A stretch of DNA of 64,000 nt from M3007 sp033764075. Lineage in GTDB: Bacteria > Bacteroidota > Bacteroidia > Chitinophagales > Saprospiraceae. The first letter of the stretch is position 1; the number at the start of each line of letters is the position of its first letter. The stretch lies in assembly GCA_033764075.1 (NCBI GenBank), contig JANRJH010000005.1, positions 62,001 through 126,000 on the forward strand, read 5' to 3'. Both the position numbers and the translations under genes were made by a program. Positions 23,610 through 33,220 of this stretch are shown in pieces. The notes beneath the pieces were generated by a model, which did not search any database, was not told the origin of the DNA, and saw only the letters and a program-made list of their open reading frames with translations.

Positions 23610-24719
23610 TTAATCCGAAGCCGGCCGAAGGCAGGGCAACGCTTTCCACGAAGCCAGTCGGCAAATCTCCTTTTGGGCCTTTTTCCCAAGGAAGCAAAGG
23701 TGGATAACGTCATCTATGTGCCCGTCGAACAGATGCTGCGCCCGGTGAAGGCTGCCGAATTCCGGAACAATGCCGATGCTATCCTGGCCGAGGAGCCGTT
23801 TCCTGATTTTTTCCGGTTTGTCAATGGCCACGGTGAGTTGGTTGTCCATCAGGCCGAGATAAATTTTCAGTGTTTCCGCTATCCGGGCAATTGAATTGCC
23901 CTGAAGGCTGATCTCGTACTGATTGTCCTGTCCGAAGCGGTCCTTGGAAACGTACAAAGAGATATGGGTGGTGTTTCCGCCGCGCAGAATTTCCCACGGA
24001 TGTCCTCCTGGCCGCTTTTTGGGATGCTTTCCCTCCATCCAGTCCCTGAATTCGGTGACCGAGTCCTGTTCGATTTCAGTTAGCCCTTCGTGCCGTCCGT
24101 CGGCAAATAATTGGTAGAGTTCGATGCCGGACAGTTGTTTTATTTGCTCATCTAAATCCAAAAGGCTGTTCAGGTATGCCACTTTGCAATACTCGAAATA
24201 CCTCGCTGCGGTAAGGTCTTTAACCCGCCCGTCCTGGAAAGAGTTTATCTTCCCGTTTTCGACCATGGATACAAATTTGCGCAAGTTTTCTTCGCCAAGT
24301 TCCTGGTCAATTCGCCGGATGTCTCCACCATAGTGCCGTACCAATTTGCTGTGGATCACGCCTTGGCGGTACTTGTATGGAAATTTCATGACCAATTGAC
24401 GGTATTCGTTGACCCAGTCTTTTTCCACCCGGTCTAAATACTGCAATGCCAGGGAAAATAGTGTTGGCCACGTTGTTTCACCTGAGTTGGGGGCGGCATG
24501 GTGCAAATTTCGGGTCATTTCGCCATGCTCGTTAACCTCGATGGAGCCAGGCTTGCCAATGTGTTCGGCTATATAATAAATACCCGCGTAATACGAAACG
24601 ACTATGTAAAACCACTTGCGCTTGCCGTTGCTGAAAACAAGCTCCCAATGGGGATTCCCGTCAAAATCGTACTCGAAGGATGACAGTCTTTGGATGAACG
24701 TTTTTGTTATGTTTTGCAT
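23610..24719 (-). CDS. Uncharacterised 369-residue protein of the accessory cassette
   Basis: 369 residues, soluble, no signal peptide or transmembrane segment. Recognisable stretches are WELVFSNGKRKWFYIVVSYY near the N-terminus; AARYFEYCKVAYLNSL in a helical middle; and WEILRGGNTTHISLYVSKD followed by YEISLQGNSIARIAETLKIY, which could be an alpha/beta C-terminal domain. The end has IRKRLLGQDSIGIVPEF. I cannot assign a family. Coding is supported by normal residue usage and by the poor quality of opposite-strand frames. AT content is visibly higher than in neighbours, suggesting horizontal acquisition. The upstream gap to the URI-like gene is about 118 bases. Confidence 0.6.
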   Translation of the reverse strand: MQNITKTFIQRLSSFEYDFDGNPHWELVFSNGKRKWFYIVVSYYAGIYYIAEHIGKPGSIEVNEHGEMTRNLHHAAPNSGETTWPTLFSLALQYLDRVEKDWVNEYRQLVMKFPYKYRQGVIHSKLVRHYGGDIRRIDQELGEENLRKFVSMVENGKINSFQDGRVKDLTAARYFEYCKVAYLNSLLDLDEQIKQLSGIELYQLFADGRHEGLTEIEQDSVTEFRDWMEGKHPKKRPGGHPWEILRGGNTTHISLYVSKDRFGQDNQYEISLQGNSIARIAETLKIYLGLMDNQLTVAIDKPEKIRKRLLGQDSIGIVPEFGSLHRAQHLFDGHIDDVIHLCFLGKKAQKEICRLASWKALPCLRPASD

Positions 24720-24837
24720 TTTTTACCTCAAGTTGCGATGATAAAGATTCCGAAAACCATTGGTATATCTCCTGAATGTGGTTGAGCAAATTGGAAACAT
24801 GAGCCAAATGTTTTATGTTTTCAGAATCCAATCCTCA

Positions 24838-25191
24838 TTAAAAATCCGTACGAAACGGATCATCAAACTTCGTTTTTCTCCGCAACGGATTACCCTGAGG
24901 TCTTTGCCCATACGCTTTCTCGAAATTATCGATGTATTCACGTTCAAGCATTTTGGCTTTTACCCGACCATTAATATTTCTGATTAGAATTTTTCCGACA
25001 AACCGTACCCAGCCCATGGCCAGATTTAAAAAATAAAGTTGATCGCGAATCCTGTCTGATAATCCATCGGTTTCGTCAATGGGGTCGTCGCTTACGCCGT
25101 ATTTGAAAAGACGGTCCTCACCCTTATCCCATATTTCATAGAGATGATGCAGAGCATCATTATCATTTGCATTACCATGCGAAAGCTTCAT
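24838..25191 (-). CDS. URI/GIY-YIG-like nuclease-toxin domain protein (putative)
   Basis: 117 residues. The pattern RLFKYGVSDDP, then SDRIRDQLYFLN, then GRVKAKMLEREYIDNFEK and YGQRPQGNPLRR follows the signature of Tox-URI-type polymorphic toxin nucleases: (Y/F)K(Y)G(V/I)S, Arg, then a GR-x-A-x3-E-R helix and a P-x-GN end. The invariant Tyr/Gly, Arg and Glu of the URI nuclease fold would be in these motifs. There is no signal or N-terminal delivery domain, so it is a free-standing toxin-like domain. The gene starts 6 bases after the DUF4240 gene stop, so the two are cotranscribed. The assignment is by pattern memory, not alignment. Confidence 0.55.
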   Translation of the reverse strand: MKLSHGNANDNDALHHLYEIWDKGEDRLFKYGVSDDPIDETDGLSDRIRDQLYFLNLAMGWVRFVGKILIRNINGRVKAKMLEREYIDNFEKAYGQRPQGNPLRRKTKFDDPFRTDF

Positions 25192-25197
25192 ACGATA

Positions 25198-25752
25198 CTA
25201 TGCCCAGGATTCCGAATTGCTAAAAGTCTCTATGCCAAAAGCCGGCAAAATAGTCATTTTCTTACCCGTCTTTCGCTCATAAGCCAACTTGGCAATCCGC
25301 AACAACGGTGAAAACGTCAGGTCGACCGGCATTTTTTGTGGCCTGGCAAGCACCTCGTTGTATACGGACTTACCATTGGCCACCACAGCACAACGTACGT
25401 ATAAAAAATCATCGACAGAAAGATAGCCGTCCTGTTCTTCCAGATTGGCGGCGTGCTCACGCGTGTCCAACCGGAATAGCTTTTCCGATAAAATATCCTG
25501 AAACCGATAAACATTTGCAATGGGCATATCGGAAAGTGCTCGAACAACCGGTTCGATGATCGCTTCGTTTTGATTTGCGCTCCAGTCCAATTGATCAATC
25601 AACTTCCAAAATCCGGTTTCATCTAACATCCCGGAAGCGTCCGGAACATGGTGAACGATGATTTCCACTTGTGCATCGCCAAATTGTTCCCTGATGTTAT
25701 TAATCATGTCCGGATGTAAATCCTTTCCTTTTATCTGAAAGACCGTATCCAT
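25198..25752 (-). CDS. DUF4240 domain protein (possible immunity/antitoxin partner)
   Basis: 184 residues from ATG 25752; in-frame ATGs at 25758 and 25761 are possible alternatives. Residues 50-150 have the DUF4240 pattern: MLDETGFWKLIDQLDWS, then a helix, then FQDILSEKLFRLDTREHA and YLSVDDFLYVRCAVVANG. DUF4240 proteins are small, soluble and uncharacterised, and are often found in toxin or accessory loci. Here the gene heads a minus-strand series directly before the URI-like gene, which fits an immunity or regulatory role but does not prove it. A consensus -7 box lies 17 bases upstream. Confidence 0.7.
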   Translation of the reverse strand: MDTVFQIKGKDLHPDMINNIREQFGDAQVEIIVHHVPDASGMLDETGFWKLIDQLDWSANQNEAIIEPVVRALSDMPIANVYRFQDILSEKLFRLDTREHAANLEEQDGYLSVDDFLYVRCAVVANGKSVYNEVLARPQKMPVDLTFSPLLRIAKLAYERKTGKKMTILPAFGIETFSNSESWA

Positions 25753-25768
25753 GCGCATCATTTTAGTA

Positions 25769-25776
25769 CAAATGTA
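25769..25776 (-). promoter_or_regulatory. -7 promoter box (TACATTTG) of the accessory cassette
   Basis: CAAATGTA on the plus strand is TACATTTG on the minus strand, an exact TAnnTTTG, 17 bases before the DUF4240 ATG. Confidence 0.5.
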
Positions 25777-25857
25777 GCACAAATAATTGAAAACTACCGG
25801 TTCTTATTCACAAAGGCATGCGCGTTTTTGTCGAATCCCACAAGCCCAACCTCACTC

Positions 25858-27768
25858 TCACCGTTCCAACGCCAGCACCAGCGGCATATTTGCCGGCGCC
25901 ACCAAGCGATCGAGCGTTGTCACCGGTTCGCCGGTGATCACATTGGTCGCCCGCGTGAAACCCTGCATGCGCTCGGCGAAGCGGGCGGTTTCCAGCATCC
26001 GGGGCTCGTTGGCGGTGTTGAGCACGATCATCACAGTGGACTTGTCATCGTATCGGAAGTACACATACACGCCGTCGTAGGGCACAAACTGCATGAGCTT
26101 GCCGGTTTGCAGGGCTGCGGTGCGGTTTCGGTAGCGGATGAGTGTGCGGGTGAAGTTGAACGCCTCGTTTTCGCGTTCGGTGCGGCCCGCGGGCAGGAAT
26201 TTGTTCACCGGGTCGCCGGGCCAGCCGCCGGGGAAGTCCTTGCGGATGTTGCCGTGGGAGGGGGAGGCGAGTCCGGTGCCCAGGATTTCGGTGGCGTAGT
26301 AGATCTGCGGGATGCCGCGCGTGGTGAGCAGGAAGGCCATGCCGGTTTTGTACTTACCCAGGTCTTCTTTTACAATGCTGAAAAACCGGTCGGTGTCGTG
26401 GTTGTCCAGCATGGTAAGGTTGCGGTAGGGGTCTTTATAAAAATAATCCTTGGCCAGCGTGTAATACAGGCGGCCCACCCCTTCGGTCCAGCCCTGGGGC
26501 TTGGTGAGGGCCTCCTGGATGGCAAACATGACCTGGAAGTCGATCACCCCCGGCAGGTTGGCGTCGAAGCCGGCGCGGGCCATGGGCTGGTCGTCGGCGA
26601 AAAAGCCCTGTACCACCACGCCGTGCTCCCAGATTTCGCCCACCATGTTCATGTTGGGGTATTCCTTGAGCATTTCGGCGCACCAGCGGCTCATGAAACT
26701 CTGGTCGCTGTAGGTGTATGTATCGATCCGGAAGTCGTCGATGCCTGCGTACTCTACCCACCAGATGGCTTGCTGGATGAGGTAGTTGGCTACGTGGGGG
26801 TTGCGCTGGTTGAGGTCAGGCATCCGGTAGTCGAACCAGCCGTCGCTGAAGTGCTTGAGGTCGTGTTCGGAGCGGTAGGGATCTACCAGGGTGGGCGCCC
26901 GGTAGGAGGTGCGGGTGAACGCCGGCCACTGGTTAAGCCAGTCTTTGGTGGGCAGGTCTTTCATCCAGTAGTGGTTGTTGCCGATGTGGTTGAACACGAT
27001 GTCGCGCACCACCTTCATGTCGCGGGCATGGCAGAGGGTGACCAGCTCGCGCAGCAGCTCGTTGTTGCCGAACCGGCGGTCGACGCGGTAGTGGTCGGTG
27101 ATGGCATATCCGTGGTACGATTCGCGGTCCTGGTCGTTTTCCAGTTCGGGGTTGAGCCACAGGGTGGTCACGCCGAGGTCCTGCAGGTAGTCGAGGTGGT
27201 CGATGATGCCCTTCAGGTCGCCGCCGTGCCGGCCCACAAGCGAGTCGCGGGCGAGTCCTTCAAGCATGCCGGGCACGTTGTCGTTGGAGGGGTCTCCATT
27301 GGCGAAGCGGTCGGGCATGATGAGGTAAAGCACATCTTTAGGGCTGATGCCTTGTGCCCGTTTGGCCGTGCTGCGTGCCCGGATGGGGAAGGAGTAGGCT
27401 GCGCCCCGCGTACCGGCGGAAAAACGCAGGTCCACCAGTTGCTCTGGGGCGCCGGGTGCAATGTTCAGGGTAACGAACAGGTAGTTTGGGCTGTCGCCTT
27501 TTTCCACCTTTTCGAGGGTTACGCCCTGTGCTTTGCCGAGGCTGACCTGCATGTCGCGTACGCCTTCGTATTGCACCAGCAGCTCCACGCGGTTGTGCAC
27601 CATGCCCGTCCACCAGTTGCCCGGTTCCACGCGTATGGGGTTGCCCGCCCCTGGCACAATGCGCTCCGGAACGGGTTTCTTGTGCGGATTCCCAAAATAA
27701 TTGGCACAAGCCGTGCCCTGAATGCTGACCAGCAAGAGAATAAAAAGAAAGTTTCTCATTTCAAACAT
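25858..27768 (-). CDS. Alpha-amylase family glycoside hydrolase (GH13), cyclomaltodextrinase/neopullulanase-like
   Basis: 636 residues with an N-terminal secretion signal (NFLFILLLVSIQGTACA; the Cys may lipidate). A beta-sandwich N-domain (about 30-150) precedes the TIM barrel opening DVLYLIMPDRFANGDPSNDN. GH13 regions: DIVFNHIG (region I, near 250), DDFRIDTYTYSD (nucleophile Asp near 348), MVGEIWEHG (acid Glu near 376), LDNHDTDR (transition-state Asp near 456). The N-domain plus MPDRFANGD start is that of maltodextrin-degrading enzymes of the cyclomaltodextrinase group. With the downstream-oriented small membrane gene and sugar MFS gene it forms an alpha-glucan uptake and cleavage unit. Confidence 0.93.
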   Translation of the reverse strand: MFEMRNFLFILLLVSIQGTACANYFGNPHKKPVPERIVPGAGNPIRVEPGNWWTGMVHNRVELLVQYEGVRDMQVSLGKAQGVTLEKVEKGDSPNYLFVTLNIAPGAPEQLVDLRFSAGTRGAAYSFPIRARSTAKRAQGISPKDVLYLIMPDRFANGDPSNDNVPGMLEGLARDSLVGRHGGDLKGIIDHLDYLQDLGVTTLWLNPELENDQDRESYHGYAITDHYRVDRRFGNNELLRELVTLCHARDMKVVRDIVFNHIGNNHYWMKDLPTKDWLNQWPAFTRTSYRAPTLVDPYRSEHDLKHFSDGWFDYRMPDLNQRNPHVANYLIQQAIWWVEYAGIDDFRIDTYTYSDQSFMSRWCAEMLKEYPNMNMVGEIWEHGVVVQGFFADDQPMARAGFDANLPGVIDFQVMFAIQEALTKPQGWTEGVGRLYYTLAKDYFYKDPYRNLTMLDNHDTDRFFSIVKEDLGKYKTGMAFLLTTRGIPQIYYATEILGTGLASPSHGNIRKDFPGGWPGDPVNKFLPAGRTERENEAFNFTRTLIRYRNRTAALQTGKLMQFVPYDGVYVYFRYDDKSTVMIVLNTANEPRMLETARFAERMQGFTRATNVITGEPVTTLDRLVAPANMPLVLALER

Positions 27769-27815
27769 TTGAAAACCAAAAAAAATGTTCCGATTAATCC
27801 AGCATTAGCCCACGG

Positions 27816-27841
27816 CATTAGCCCACGGCTTCAGCCGTGGG
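27816..27841. repeat. REP-like 26-bp palindromic repeat, copy 1
   Basis: CATTAG then CCCACGGCT, TC, AGCCGTGGG: 9-bp arms around a dinucleotide. The same 26 bases occur reversed at 62578-62603. A partial duplicate (ATTAGCCCACGGC) directly precedes it. Elements like this often lie between genes and can form stable mRNA hairpins. No RAYT transposase is in the window. Confidence 0.85.
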
Positions 27842-27861
27842 ACGCTTCATCCCCCCCCGCA

Positions 27862-28266
27862 TCACCCCACCACCCCAAACGTCCGTCCCCCCACCCAAGC
27901 CCCCGCAAAATACAGCAAAGACGAAACAACCGCAAACCAAACCGGATGGGGTACGGTGACGAGGTGCATCAACCCGACCACAAAAAGCACAAGGCCGGTG
28001 AACAGCGCCGGCCGGTAAGGCGTAGTCTGGGCCACCCAGTTGGTCACATAGCCACCGATGGCCGAGCCGACGAAGTAGGCGAGCAGCAGCAGCACAAACG
28101 CGCGCGCGGGCAGTGTGGCCACCCAGGCCCCAAAAGCCTCCTTGTCCGTCAGGCATATTCCTGCCGGAGGGTGATAGGGCGACAACATTTCAATAACGGC
28201 GATGGCTACACCGCCCGCGATGACCCCGGCCAGTACGGCCAGGGCTGCCCGAATTTGAGGATGCAT
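27862..28266 (-). CDS. Small four-helix membrane protein
   Basis: 134 residues with four hydrophobic segments: IRAALAVLAGVIAGGVAIAV (5-24), RAFVLLLLAYFVGSAIGGYV (near 55-74), ALFTGLVLFVVGLMHLVTV (near 87-105) and VWFAVVSSLLYFAGAWVGG (near 109-127). No known family recognised. It sits between the sugar MFS gene (34 bases upstream) and the GH13 gene (93 bases downstream, with a REP-like element between), all on the minus strand, so probably cotranscribed. Confidence 0.75.
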   Translation of the reverse strand: MHPQIRAALAVLAGVIAGGVAIAVIEMLSPYHPPAGICLTDKEAFGAWVATLPARAFVLLLLAYFVGSAIGGYVTNWVAQTTPYRPALFTGLVLFVVGLMHLVTVPHPVWFAVVSSLLYFAGAWVGGRTFGVVG

Positions 28267-28300
28267 AGGTATGATCGAGTTGCGAATGTCGAATGATGCA

Positions 28301-29680
28301 TCATCCTTTCACCACGTCGTCTTTATCCTCCACCCAAAAACACGCCAGGGCCGCCAGGATCAGCAGGGCGCCGGCCATGAGTATGGCGTATATGGCGTTG
28401 TTGCCGAACGCGTAGTGCACGATGGGCCGGTTCACCAGTCCGCTGAAAATTTGCGGTATGGTGATGAAAAAGTTGAAGATACCCATGTATACACCCATTT
28501 TGTGGGCGGGCAGGGCGCCGGCGAGCATGGCATAGGGCATGGCAAGTATGCTTGCCCAGGCGATGCCCACGCCCACCATCGACAGGATGAGCCACTCCGG
28601 GGAGCGGAACAGGTATATGCTCATGAGCCCCAGGCCGCCGCACACGAGGGACAGGGCGTGGGTGCGTTTGCGTCCGAGTCGTCGCGCGATGAGGGGCAGA
28701 AAAAGGGCAAAAATGGCCGAAACGAGGTTGTACACCCCGAAGATGATGCCGGTCCAGTTGCCGGCGTCGTTGTATGCCTGGGAGGTGGTGTCGTCTATGG
28801 CGCAACCGTACACGTGGTGCGCGATGGCAGGGTGGGTGAACACCCACATGGAGAACAGGGCGAACCAGGAAAAAAACTGCACGAGACCCAACTGGCGCAT
28901 GGTGTCAGGCATGTGCGCCATGTCCTGAAATATCAGGCCTATGCCGCCTTTTTCCGGCGCTTCTTCCATGCCGGCAAACCGGGAGTGCACCTCGGGGGGG
29001 TACTCCCTGGTCGTGATCATGGTCCACAGGATGGCGAAAAAGAATACGCCGGCGCCCACGTAAAAAGACCATTTGATGTGGTCGGGCACGATGCCCTGGG
29101 CTGCGGTGTCCTCCACCCGGAACCAGTTGGCCATCACCCAGGGCAGCCAGGAGCCTATAACGGCGCCGACACCGATCAGGGCCGTTTGTACGGAAAAGCC
29201 GGCGGTGCGTTGTTCGGAAGGTAATTTGTCGGCCACCAGCGCCCGGAAGGGTTCCATGGCCACATTGAACGACGCATCCATCAGCATGAGCATGCCGGCG
29301 CCCAGCAATACAGGCGGCAGTGCGCTGCTGAGCGCACCGGCGTTGGGCATGAGCATCATGCCGAAACAGGCGGCGATGGTGCCGGCAAGGAAAAAGGGCT
29401 TGCGCCGCCCCAGGCGCATCCAGGTACGGTCGGAGTAGTACCCGATGATGGGTTGCACAATCATGCCGACGATGGGTGCTACGAGCCAAAAGTTCGGCAG
29501 CTCGTGCACGTCGGCGCCATACCGCTGCAGAATACCGCTGGCATTGCCATTTTGCAGGGCAAAACCGGCCTGAATCCCCAAAAAGCCGAAACTCATGTTC
29601 CAGATATCCTTGGCCGACAGGCGCGGCTTGGCAGCATGCGTATGCTCTTCCCCGGATAATATTGTGTCGATTATGGACAT
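28301..29680 (-). CDS. Major facilitator superfamily sugar transporter (SLC45/GPH-like)
   Basis: 459 residues, 12 membrane helices expected. The marks are DIWNMSFGFLGIQAGFALQN at the start of TM1, GMIVQPIIGYYSDRTWMRLGRRKPF (the loop 2-3 motif with G-x3-D-R-x-GRR, near 75-95), and a duplicated second half (ARRLGRKRTH). This type is common in Bacteroidota alpha-glucan loci and resembles sucrose/maltose carriers of the SLC45 group. It is first gene of the unit that continues with the small membrane protein and the GH13 enzyme, pointing to maltose or maltodextrin import. Confidence 0.88.
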   Translation of the reverse strand: MSIIDTILSGEEHTHAAKPRLSAKDIWNMSFGFLGIQAGFALQNGNASGILQRYGADVHELPNFWLVAPIVGMIVQPIIGYYSDRTWMRLGRRKPFFLAGTIAACFGMMLMPNAGALSSALPPVLLGAGMLMLMDASFNVAMEPFRALVADKLPSEQRTAGFSVQTALIGVGAVIGSWLPWVMANWFRVEDTAAQGIVPDHIKWSFYVGAGVFFFAILWTMITTREYPPEVHSRFAGMEEAPEKGGIGLIFQDMAHMPDTMRQLGLVQFFSWFALFSMWVFTHPAIAHHVYGCAIDDTTSQAYNDAGNWTGIIFGVYNLVSAIFALFLPLIARRLGRKRTHALSLVCGGLGLMSIYLFRSPEWLILSMVGVGIAWASILAMPYAMLAGALPAHKMGVYMGIFNFFITIPQIFSGLVNRPIVHYAFGNNAIYAILMAGALLILAALACFWVEDKDDVVKG

Positions 29681-29835
29681 ATTACGAATTTACAGGTCTT
29701 TTTTCAAAATAACATTGGGTGCATCTGTGTACGCTGAAACATTGTATCACATTGCCCGCGGCAAAGATGTAAAAAATCGGTTTGGTAACATCGCTTGGGG
29801 AAAAATAAGTGTAGAAAATACAAGAAGAAGGGGCG

Positions 29836-29918
29836 GTCGGTTGTCGGTAGTCGGCTATCGGCTATCGGTAGTCGGCGGTCGGTAGTCGGTCGGCGGCGGT
29901 CGGTTGTTGGTGGTCGGT
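29836..29918. repeat. Heptamer repeat array, family 1, reverse orientation
   Basis: Units GGTTGTC, GGTAGTC, GGCTATC, GGCTATC, GGTAGTC, GGCGGTC, GGTAGTC and variants: the reverse complement of the CCGACTA family, 7-bp period, about eleven units, drifting toward the end. It lies in the 484-bp gap between the divergently placed MFS promoter side and the end of the subtilase gene. Confidence 0.85.
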
Positions 29919-29933
29919 TTGTGCCGTTGTTTG

Positions 29934-30136
29934 TGCCGTTTTTGGCGTCCTCGCCAACAACATACGGCGGAGTGAGTGATCAGGCGAAAAACGCCGACAA
30001 CGACAATGTTCAGGTGTATTGTGCCCCCTCACGCCGCCGTTTGTTGTCGGCGAGGACGCCGACAACGGCAAAAAAGCATCAAATTCGTTGTAAAAAACAA
30101 TGTGCCGTTGTCGGCGAGGACGCAGACAACGGCACA
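29934..30136. repeat. 41-bp imperfect inverted repeat plus a third partial copy
   Basis: Segment 29934-29974 (starting TGCCGTTTTTGGCGTCCTCG) is the reverse complement of 30030-30070 with 5 mismatches in 41 bases. A 27-base part of it (TTGTCGGCGAGGACGC and following) recurs at 30108-30134 with one change. The last copy is itself a hairpin (TGTGCCGTTGTC...GACAACGGCACA, 30101-30136), placed 28 bases after the subtilase stop, so it may end that transcript. No open frame in the gap looks coding. Confidence 0.8.
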
Positions 30137-30164
30137 ATCGAAAATCAAAAATCGAAAATCTTCG

Positions 30165-31841
<1,677 letters not shown>

Positions 31842-31897
31842 TGTAGAAAAGTTGTTGAAAATTGATCGATCAGGCCCCTCTGTTTTTGAAAGGCCGA

Positions 31898-31905
31898 CAA
31901 AAGTA
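31898..31905 (-). promoter_or_regulatory. -7 promoter box (TACTTTTG) of the subtilase gene
   Basis: CAAAAGTA on the plus strand; exact TAnnTTTG on the minus strand, 57 bases upstream of the ATG at 31841. Confidence 0.5.
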
Positions 31906-31975
31906 GACAAAAAAAACAAATGTCGGTTGCGTGTCGTTCGTGGTCGGGTTACGCAGGCGCCGGTGAAAAGCCGAT

Positions 31976-33217
31976 TCAGACGCTTTTGGGCAGATAAATC
32001 AGTTCACCGGACAGGTTTCGGCTGAACAGTTTCCGGGCTGCCTGGTGCAGGGTATCGGCCTGCATGTTGAGGTATACGTTCACTTCAGCGTTCAGCCATT
32101 CGGCGCCGCACAGGCTCTCGTAGTAGGCCAGGTGCTGGACGTTATTCAGCACGCTGGTTTCGGCGTACACGACGGTGCTTTCGTAGCGGTGTTTTACTTT
32201 TTCGAGTTCGCGTTCGGCAACCGGCTGTTCGCACAGGGCATCCAGTTCCGACCAGATGGCCTCCAGGGCTTTTTCCGGCGAGATGCCGGCGGAGGGCCGC
32301 CCTTCGATGATGAAGAGCCCGGGGTCGTGGTTGCCGGTGACATAGGCATCGATGGACGAAAACAGTTGTTGCTCTTTGAGCAAATGCCGGTACAGCCTCG
32401 ACGAAGGCCCTTCGCTGAGCAAATCGGCCAGCAGGTCGCACGCGTAAAAGTCGGGCTCCAGGCGGGCCGGCATCCGGAAGGCCAGGAAGACAAGGGGCAG
32501 CGGCACGTCGGCGGTCACCACTTTCCGGCGGACTTGCGTCTGTGCTGGTTCGGCGGGCAGGTGGCGCTGCACGGTGGGGCCGGCGGGTATGCCGCCGAAC
32601 CATTTGTCGGCCAGGCGGAAAGCCTCGTCGGCTTTCACCCGTCCGGCAATGGCCAGCACGGCGTTGTTCGGGCGGTACCATTGCTCGTAAAAGGCGCGCA
32701 CCTCCTCGTGGGTAGCGGCTTTCAGGTGGTCCATGTTGAAACCGATGACCGGCCAGCGATAAGGATGCACCTTGTACATCATGTCGGACAAATGATGCCA
32801 GCTGTCGCCGTAAGGCTCGTTCAGGCAGGTTTCCTTGAACTCCTCCAAAACGACTTTTCGTTGGGTGAGGAAGGATTTTTTCGCGATCTTAAGGGCCATC
32901 ATCCGGTCACTTTCCAGCCACAGGGCGGTTTCCAGGTTGTCGGCCGGCAGAAATTCGTAGAAAGTGGTGTAGTCGTTCGTGGTGTACGCATTGTTCTCTC
33001 CGCCGGCACGCTGCAGGGGGTCGTCGAAATCGGGGGCGGAACGGCTGCCGGTGAACATAAGGTGTTCGAACAGGTGTGCGAAGCCGGTGCGGTCGGGCGA
33101 CTCGTCGCGCGAGCCCACCTCGTACAGCACATTCACGGCTACCAGCGGGGTAATCGGATCTTCATTGACCACCACCCGCATGCCATTGTCCAGCGTCCGC
33201 CGTTCAAATGTCAACAT
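31976..33217 (-). CDS. M16 family zinc peptidase
   Basis: 413 residues, one M16 catalytic plus one non-catalytic module, as in the small pitrilysin/processing-peptidase-like bacterial members. The inverted zinc motif HxxEH is HLFEH at 48-52, with the third ligand Glu expected about 75 residues on (near KVVLEEFKETCLNEPYG). The second half begins near EGPSSRLYRHLLKEQQLFSS. No signal peptide is visible, so it may be cytoplasmic or need another route. It starts 3 bases after the TerC gene on the same strand. Confidence 0.88.
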   Translation of the reverse strand: MLTFERRTLDNGMRVVVNEDPITPLVAVNVLYEVGSRDESPDRTGFAHLFEHLMFTGSRSAPDFDDPLQRAGGENNAYTTNDYTTFYEFLPADNLETALWLESDRMMALKIAKKSFLTQRKVVLEEFKETCLNEPYGDSWHHLSDMMYKVHPYRWPVIGFNMDHLKAATHEEVRAFYEQWYRPNNAVLAIAGRVKADEAFRLADKWFGGIPAGPTVQRHLPAEPAQTQVRRKVVTADVPLPLVFLAFRMPARLEPDFYACDLLADLLSEGPSSRLYRHLLKEQQLFSSIDAYVTGNHDPGLFIIEGRPSAGISPEKALEAIWSELDALCEQPVAERELEKVKHRYESTVVYAETSVLNNVQHLAYYESLCGAEWLNAEVNVYLNMQADTLHQAARKLFSRNLSGELIYLPKSV

Positions 33218-33220
33218 CTT

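Noticed and set aside
23541..23894. Plus-strand frame of 117 codons
   Set aside because: It is antisense to the 369-residue gene and begins inside the 68-residue gene start; composition is not protein-like.
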